From: JAWKHR01 sp041394725
GTDB taxonomy: Bacteria > Acidobacteriota > Vicinamibacteria > Vicinamibacterales > SCN-69-37
Direction of reading: 5' to 3'
Length of the DNA stretch: 64,000 bases
NCBI GenBank assembly: GCA_041394725.1
Contig: JAWKHR010000012.1
Location: forward strand, 81,421-145,420
Shown here: positions 60,657 to 64,000 of the stretch, piece after piece
How positions within the stretch are numbered: the stretch's first letter is position 1
Layout of the letters: each line of letters starts with the position of its first letter
Program-made: the position numbers and the translations under genes
Notes under the pieces: generated by a model
Told to the model about the DNA's origin: nothing
The model's input: only the letters and a program-made list of their open reading frames with translations
The model's database searches: none

Positions 60657-61433
60657 TTACCCGCCGGCCGCCAGGCGGAAGGTGAAGTCGGCCGGCTGGC
60701 TCTGGCTCGGCGCGATCGTCACCGTCATCTCCTGCGTGCCGAACTTCTCGTGCCACGCCTCCAGCGTGTACGTGCCGGGCGGCACGCCCTTCAGCTCGAA
60801 CCGGCCGTCGGCGTCGGTCACCGCGAAGAACGGGTGCGCGACCACCCCGACGTACGCCGCCATCCAGTTGTGGACGTTGCACATGAACCGGACGGGCACC
60901 TCGGGCACGGTGAACACCTGCGTCTCGCGCATGCCCTGCATCGGCTGGCCCTTGTTGAACTCCTGGTTCAGCGTCGGCAGCGCGTGCACGTTGTGCATCG
61001 TCGGGTCGTCGTTGACGATCTGCAGCGGCTGGCCGACGCGGATGCCGAGGACGCGCGGGCGGTAGATGCAGCCCTTCTGGTCGAGGACCACCGGCTCGGT
61101 CGGCGTCTCGAAACCGTACCCGGGATCCAGGCCGGACTTGATGTAGACGAAGACGTTCTGGAGCCCGCCGGCATCGCTGATGAGCACGGCGTCACTCTGC
61201 GGATTGGGGCCGGACGACTGGACGCAGGCCTGGTCGACGCCCATGTTCAGCGTCTCGACGGGCGGCCGCGCGCCCTCGAACGAGGCACGGCCCGCGATGG
61301 CGCCGGCCGTGGCCGGATCGACGGACTTCTTCGGGGTGGTGTCGGTGGCGGCCGGCGGGGGCGGCGCGGAACAGGCGGCCGCACCGAGGCCCGCCGCGAG
61401 CAGGAACACGGCGACGCGTTGTGGGGCAGTCAT
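60657..61433 (-). CDS. Cupredoxin-like lipoprotein with regulatory beta-sandwich
   Basis: 258 residues. Lipoprotein signal VFLLAAGLGAAAC. The middle holds a blue-copper-like site: His in NDDPTMHNVHALP and Cys-x2-His-x2-Met in RFMCNVHNWMAAY; spacing is close to plastocyanin-type sites but shorter before the Met. The C-terminal FAVTDADGRFELKGVPPGTY and LEAWHEKFGTQEM form a carboxypeptidase-regulatory-like domain. It is anchored to a membrane and faces the periplasm. Being the first gene of the heme A operon suggests a link to electron transfer or copper supply for the oxidase; that is inference. Confidence 0.82.
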   Translation of the reverse strand: MTAPQRVAVFLLAAGLGAAACSAPPPPAATDTTPKKSVDPATAGAIAGRASFEGARPPVETLNMGVDQACVQSSGPNPQSDAVLISDAGGLQNVFVYIKSGLDPGYGFETPTEPVVLDQKGCIYRPRVLGIRVGQPLQIVNDDPTMHNVHALPTLNQEFNKGQPMQGMRETQVFTVPEVPVRFMCNVHNWMAAYVGVVAHPFFAVTDADGRFELKGVPPGTYTLEAWHEKFGTQEMTVTIAPSQSQPADFTFRLAAGG

Positions 61434-61493
61434 GGAGGAAACCCGGGGAAAATGCCGAACTCAGGAAAACGGGAATGAGACAGGCACGGCGTC

Positions 61494-61526
61494 GCGAGTG
61501 AGCGAATGAGCGAGTGAGCGAGTGAG
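61494..61526. repeat. 8-nt tandem repeat GAGCGAGT
   Basis: About four units of GAGCGAGT (one variant GAGCGAAT) lie between the heme A operon and tRNA-Glu(CTC). No function is evident. Confidence 0.75.
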
Positions 61527-61556
61527 CCGGGCCCGAACCTGCACATTATCGCCGAC

Positions 61557-61586
61557 TTGACCGGGCTCGTGCCAGGATGCTAATTA
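61557..61586 (+). promoter_or_regulatory. Sigma70-like promoter of tRNA-Glu(CTC)
   Basis: TTGACC (61557-61562) and TAATTA (61581-61586) are separated by 18 bp. RNA would start near 61593, about 15 nt before the tRNA. Confidence 0.6.
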
Positions 61587-61607
61587 TGAAGGTTCCTGTC
61601 CGCGAGT

Positions 61608-61682
61608 GCCGGTATCGTCTAGGGGTCAGGACACGTGGTTCTCAGCCACGGGACCGGGGTTCGAATCCCCGTACCGGTACCA
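61608..61682 (+). tRNA. tRNA-Glu (anticodon CTC)
   Basis: A 75-nt cloverleaf. The acceptor GCCGGTA pairs with TACCGGT (one G-U pair). The anticodon stem CGTGG/CCACG encloses TTCTCAG, giving CTC. The T stem CGGGG/CCCCG follows with TTCGAAT, and CCA is encoded at 61680-61682. Its D arm contains CTAGGGGTCAGG, the same 11 nt (TAGGGGTCAGG) found at gene-stop/family A junctions. Confidence 0.95.
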
Positions 61683-61959
61683 ACCTCAATGCGAGGGGCT
61701 TCGCCCCTGCGCGCACCCCGACACGCTCTCGCGTTCGGCTCGGCTCCCCTGAGGGGCACTCGGCCAAGCCTCACTCCGTTCGCGTGGCTCGCTTGCCGAA
61801 CGCAAGCTCGCTTCGGACCATCCTCCTGGCCGACTGCCACGCACCGCCCTGTCGGTCGCCCCACTGACAAGCCCCGGGGCGGATTCGTCCAAGGTTGCAG
61901 CGCCGGCGAAGGTGGGAGCCCTTGGCAAGGACCCCGATTCCGACCACACTAGCCCGGAC
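61683..61959. other. Non-coding region after tRNA-Glu(CTC)
   Basis: A GGGGCTTCGCCCC hairpin at about 61695-61708 directly follows the tRNA and may end its transcript, although there is no T-run. Further short GC-rich hairpins follow (for example around GGCTCCCCTGAGGGGC). No convincing gene is seen. Confidence 0.45.
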
Positions 61960-64000
61960 GTGCCTGCCTCGAGACGTCGCCGCCTGCTGGCCGCGCTCGG
62001 CATCGGATTCGGTGCCGGCGTCGTCGCCTGGCTCCTGTCGGGGACCGCGGTGGTGGACCGCTTCGAGACCATCACCTACGACCTGCGCCTGCGGGCGACC
62101 GCGCCGCCCGCGCCCGCCGACAGCCCCATCGTCATCGTCGAGATCAACGAAGCCTCCGTCCAGGCCCTGGCCGACGCGTTCGGCCGGTGGCCCTGGCCGC
62201 GCATCGCCCACGCCGCGGCGATCGACTTCCTCGCCTCGGCCGGCGCGAAGGTCATCGCGTACGACGTGCTGTTCACCGAGCACGACTCGCGCGGCGCGTT
62301 CGAGCTGGCCGGGCAGCGGATCAGCGGCGGGATCTCGGACGACGCGCTCGTGAACTCGGTGCGGCAGGCGGGCAACGTCATCCTGCTCGCCAACGCGGTG
62401 GACGAGGGACTCGCGGACGAGAAGGCCCGGCAGGAACAGTGCAACGCCCAGCCCCTGCTCGGCACTACCTATGCGCCGGGCCCGGGATTCCAGGTTCGCC
62501 CCTGCCTGAAGCTGCCGTTTCCGGAGCTGGCGGCCGCGGCGGCGGGAGTCGGGCACAACTTCAGCGTGGTCGATGCCGGCCTCTCCCGACGACGGCTCGA
62601 CCCGTTCATCGTGCACGACGGGCTGGCGATTCCCGCGCTGGGACTCGCGGCCGCGCTGTTCGCGGAGCGCCTGCCCCCCGAGGCGGTGCATCTCGAGCCC
62701 GGCACCACGACGCTCGACATCGGCCCCGTGCGGTGGCCGCTCGAGCGTGACCGCGCGATCGTCGCCAGCGGCGGCGAGGACGCGGGGAGCGGTGCGGCGG
62801 GAAGGTCCGGCGCGGCAGAGGGGAATGCCGCCGGCGAAGCGCGGGGCGCGGGTGACGCACCGGGCACGGGCGGCTCGCCGGGCACGGTGGACGCCGCCAC
62901 CGCGCTGCGCGGCCTGCTGTGGTTCCGGCAGCCGGTCGCCGGGCCGGACGGGGTGGCGGGGACGTTCCCGTCGTACCCGTTCTTCGACGTGCTGCTCTCG
63001 GGCGACCAGGTCGCGACGGGGCAGACGCCGGTGATCGACCCGGCCGTGTTCAAGGACAAGATCGTCTTCGTCGGGACGACGGCGGCCGGGCTCTTCGACA
63101 TCGTGCAGACGCCGTTCGACCTCGGCGGGATCGGCGGCGTGCACCTGCACGCGACGCTGGCGGACAACGTCCTGACCGGCCACGTCATGGCCCGGGCGCC
63201 GCGGTCGCTCGAGACGACGATCACGATCGTCGCCGGCGTCGGCATCGGGCTGGTCGCCACGCTGGTGCCCGTCGCCTGGGGGACGCCGATCGCGCTGGGG
63301 CTCATGGGCGCCCTGATCTGGGCGCTCACGGCGGCGGTGGGCCGCGGGCTCTGGGTGGGCCTGGTGCCCCCGGCGGGCGCCGCGGCGCTGGCGCTCTTCG
63401 GCGGCGTGGCGTGGCAATATTTCATCGAGGGGCGCGCCAAGCGGGAGGTGCGGCGGCTGTTCGGGCGGTTCGTCTCGAAGGACGTCATCGCCCAGCTCGA
63501 GGCCGACCCGACCCGGGCGCAGCTCGGCGGTCGGCGCCGGGAGATGTCCGTGCTCTTCTCGGATGTGCGCGGTTTTACCGCCGCCTCCGAGCGGCGGCCG
63601 CCCGAGGACGTCGTCCTGCAGCTGAACGAGTACTTCTCGGCGATGGTGGACGTCCTGTTCCGGCACCACGGAACGCTCGATAAGTTCGTGGGCGACATGG
63701 TGATGGGGCTGTTCGGGGCGCCCCTGGACGACGGCCGGCACGCGGACCACGCGGTGGCCTGCGCGGTGGCGATGACGGTGGAGCTGGAGCGGCTGAACGA
63801 CCGGTGGGAGACCGAGGGCCGGCCCCGGATGGACATCGGGATCGGGATCAACTCGGGCGAGATGATCGCCGGCAACATCGGGTCCGAGGCGATCATGAGC
63901 TACACGGTCATCGGCGACGCGGTGAACCTGGCGTCGAGGCTGGAGTCGCTCAACAAGGAGCACGGCACACGGATCCTGATCAGCGAGGCGACCCGGTCGC
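61960..64000 (+). CDS. CHASE2-domain adenylate/guanylate cyclase, partial at the window end
   Basis: About 680 residues visible, open at the right edge. A membrane helix (LLAALGIGFGAGVVAWLLSG) is followed by a periplasmic CHASE2 sensor (about 35-400; PIVIVEINEASVQALADAFG, GAKVIAYDVLFTEHD, DKIVFVGTTAAGLFDIVQTP), three membrane helices (about 410-490), then a class III cyclase domain with metal-binding FSDVRGFTAASE and KFVGDMVMGLFGAP, and YTVIGDAVNLASRLE. It would convert ATP or GTP to a cyclic nucleotide in response to an extracytoplasmic signal. A Gly/Ala-rich insert occupies about residues 270-310 of the sensor. The GTG at 61960 best precedes the helix; a GTG at 61912 is in frame. Neither has a clear Shine-Dalgarno. 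Confidence 0.9.
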   Translation, partial: MPASRRRRLLAALGIGFGAGVVAWLLSGTAVVDRFETITYDLRLRATAPPAPADSPIVIVEINEASVQALADAFGRWPWPRIAHAAAIDFLASAGAKVIAYDVLFTEHDSRGAFELAGQRISGGISDDALVNSVRQAGNVILLANAVDEGLADEKARQEQCNAQPLLGTTYAPGPGFQVRPCLKLPFPELAAAAAGVGHNFSVVDAGLSRRRLDPFIVHDGLAIPALGLAAALFAERLPPEAVHLEPGTTTLDIGPVRWPLERDRAIVASGGEDAGSGAAGRSGAAEGNAAGEARGAGDAPGTGGSPGTVDAATALRGLLWFRQPVAGPDGVAGTFPSYPFFDVLLSGDQVATGQTPVIDPAVFKDKIVFVGTTAAGLFDIVQTPFDLGGIGGVHLHATLADNVLTGHVMARAPRSLETTITIVAGVGIGLVATLVPVAWGTPIALGLMGALIWALTAAVGRGLWVGLVPPAGAAALALFGGVAWQYFIEGRAKREVRRLFGRFVSKDVIAQLEADPTRAQLGGRRREMSVLFSDVRGFTAASERRPPEDVVLQLNEYFSAMVDVLFRHHGTLDKFVGDMVMGLFGAPLDDGRHADHAVACAVAMTVELERLNDRWETEGRPRMDIGIGINSGEMIAGNIGSEAIMSYTVIGDAVNLASRLESLNKEHGTRILISEATRS

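Noticed and set aside
61771..63963. 730-codon minus-strand frame over the cyclase
   Set aside because: The plus strand shows all CHASE2 and cyclase motifs; the minus frame is a shadow.

Overview
The window is GC-rich bacterial chromosome with very long antisense ORFs and frequent GTG starts. Gene content points to the phylum Acidobacteriota, most likely the Vicinamibacteria. The indicators are four orphan MacB/FtsX-type permeases of the ADOP kind, three of them next to PadR regulators; five or six proteins with the acidobacterial 'VWFA-related' domain; an Oar-like TonB-dependent receptor; and secreted PDZ/S41 and HExxH proteases. There is no ribosomal RNA, CRISPR array, phage or integrase. 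Taxonomy is inferred from gene families only.

Layout. 0-5 kb: a partial gene, a DMT exporter, an outer-membrane porin, a secreted amidase, and a two-gene regulator/nucleotidyltransferase module with a tandem operator. A tRNA-Glu(TTC) follows. 6-24 kb: four ADOP permeases and three PadR regulators, interleaved with a DinB/YfiT hydrolase, a large secreted zinc metalloprotease, a frameshifted S41 protease and a PhzF-like protein. 24-28.7 kb: a minus-strand operon of a GT2 glycosyltransferase, a radical SAM protein, a membrane glycosyltransferase and a DUF1684 lipoprotein, with two genes frameshifted. 28.7-35.6 kb: a fatty-acid beta-oxidation operon (HAD/ECH fusion, two alpha/beta hydrolases, thiolase, acyl-CoA dehydrogenase). 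35.8-45.8 kb: a CsoR-type regulator, two VWA proteins, a TonB-dependent receptor and a sulfatase-like/TPR protein. 45.8-55 kb: a beta-lactamase/NamZ fusion, a rearranged 1.4-kb segment bounded by half-palindromes, then a tightly overlapped operon made of two TPR-VWA gene pairs. 55-61.5 kb: an MFS transporter, a frameshifted membrane protein, a small secreted protein, and a heme A biosynthesis operon (cupredoxin-like lipoprotein, ctaA, ctaB, ctaM-like). The window ends with tRNA-Glu(CTC) and the start of a CHASE2-adenylate cyclase.

The most unusual structure is a family of long perfect palindromes of about 105 bp at 1052-1156 and 30488-30593, plus two half copies at 48298-48351 and 49646-49699. 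Their outer 25 nt are identical, their inner stems differ in sequence yet still pair, and in all three gene-abutting cases the element begins inside the TAG stop codon of a gene. The half copies bound a rearranged segment that holds a truncated inverted copy of the neighbouring gene's promoter and 5' end. Other palindrome or repeat families sit at 13050-13084, 18325-18441 and 20731-20864, and heptad arrays lie at 9060-9229 and 24231-24344. Several frameshifted genes cluster at 18.4-28 kb and 56-58 kb, so either sequence errors or recent decay must be considered there.
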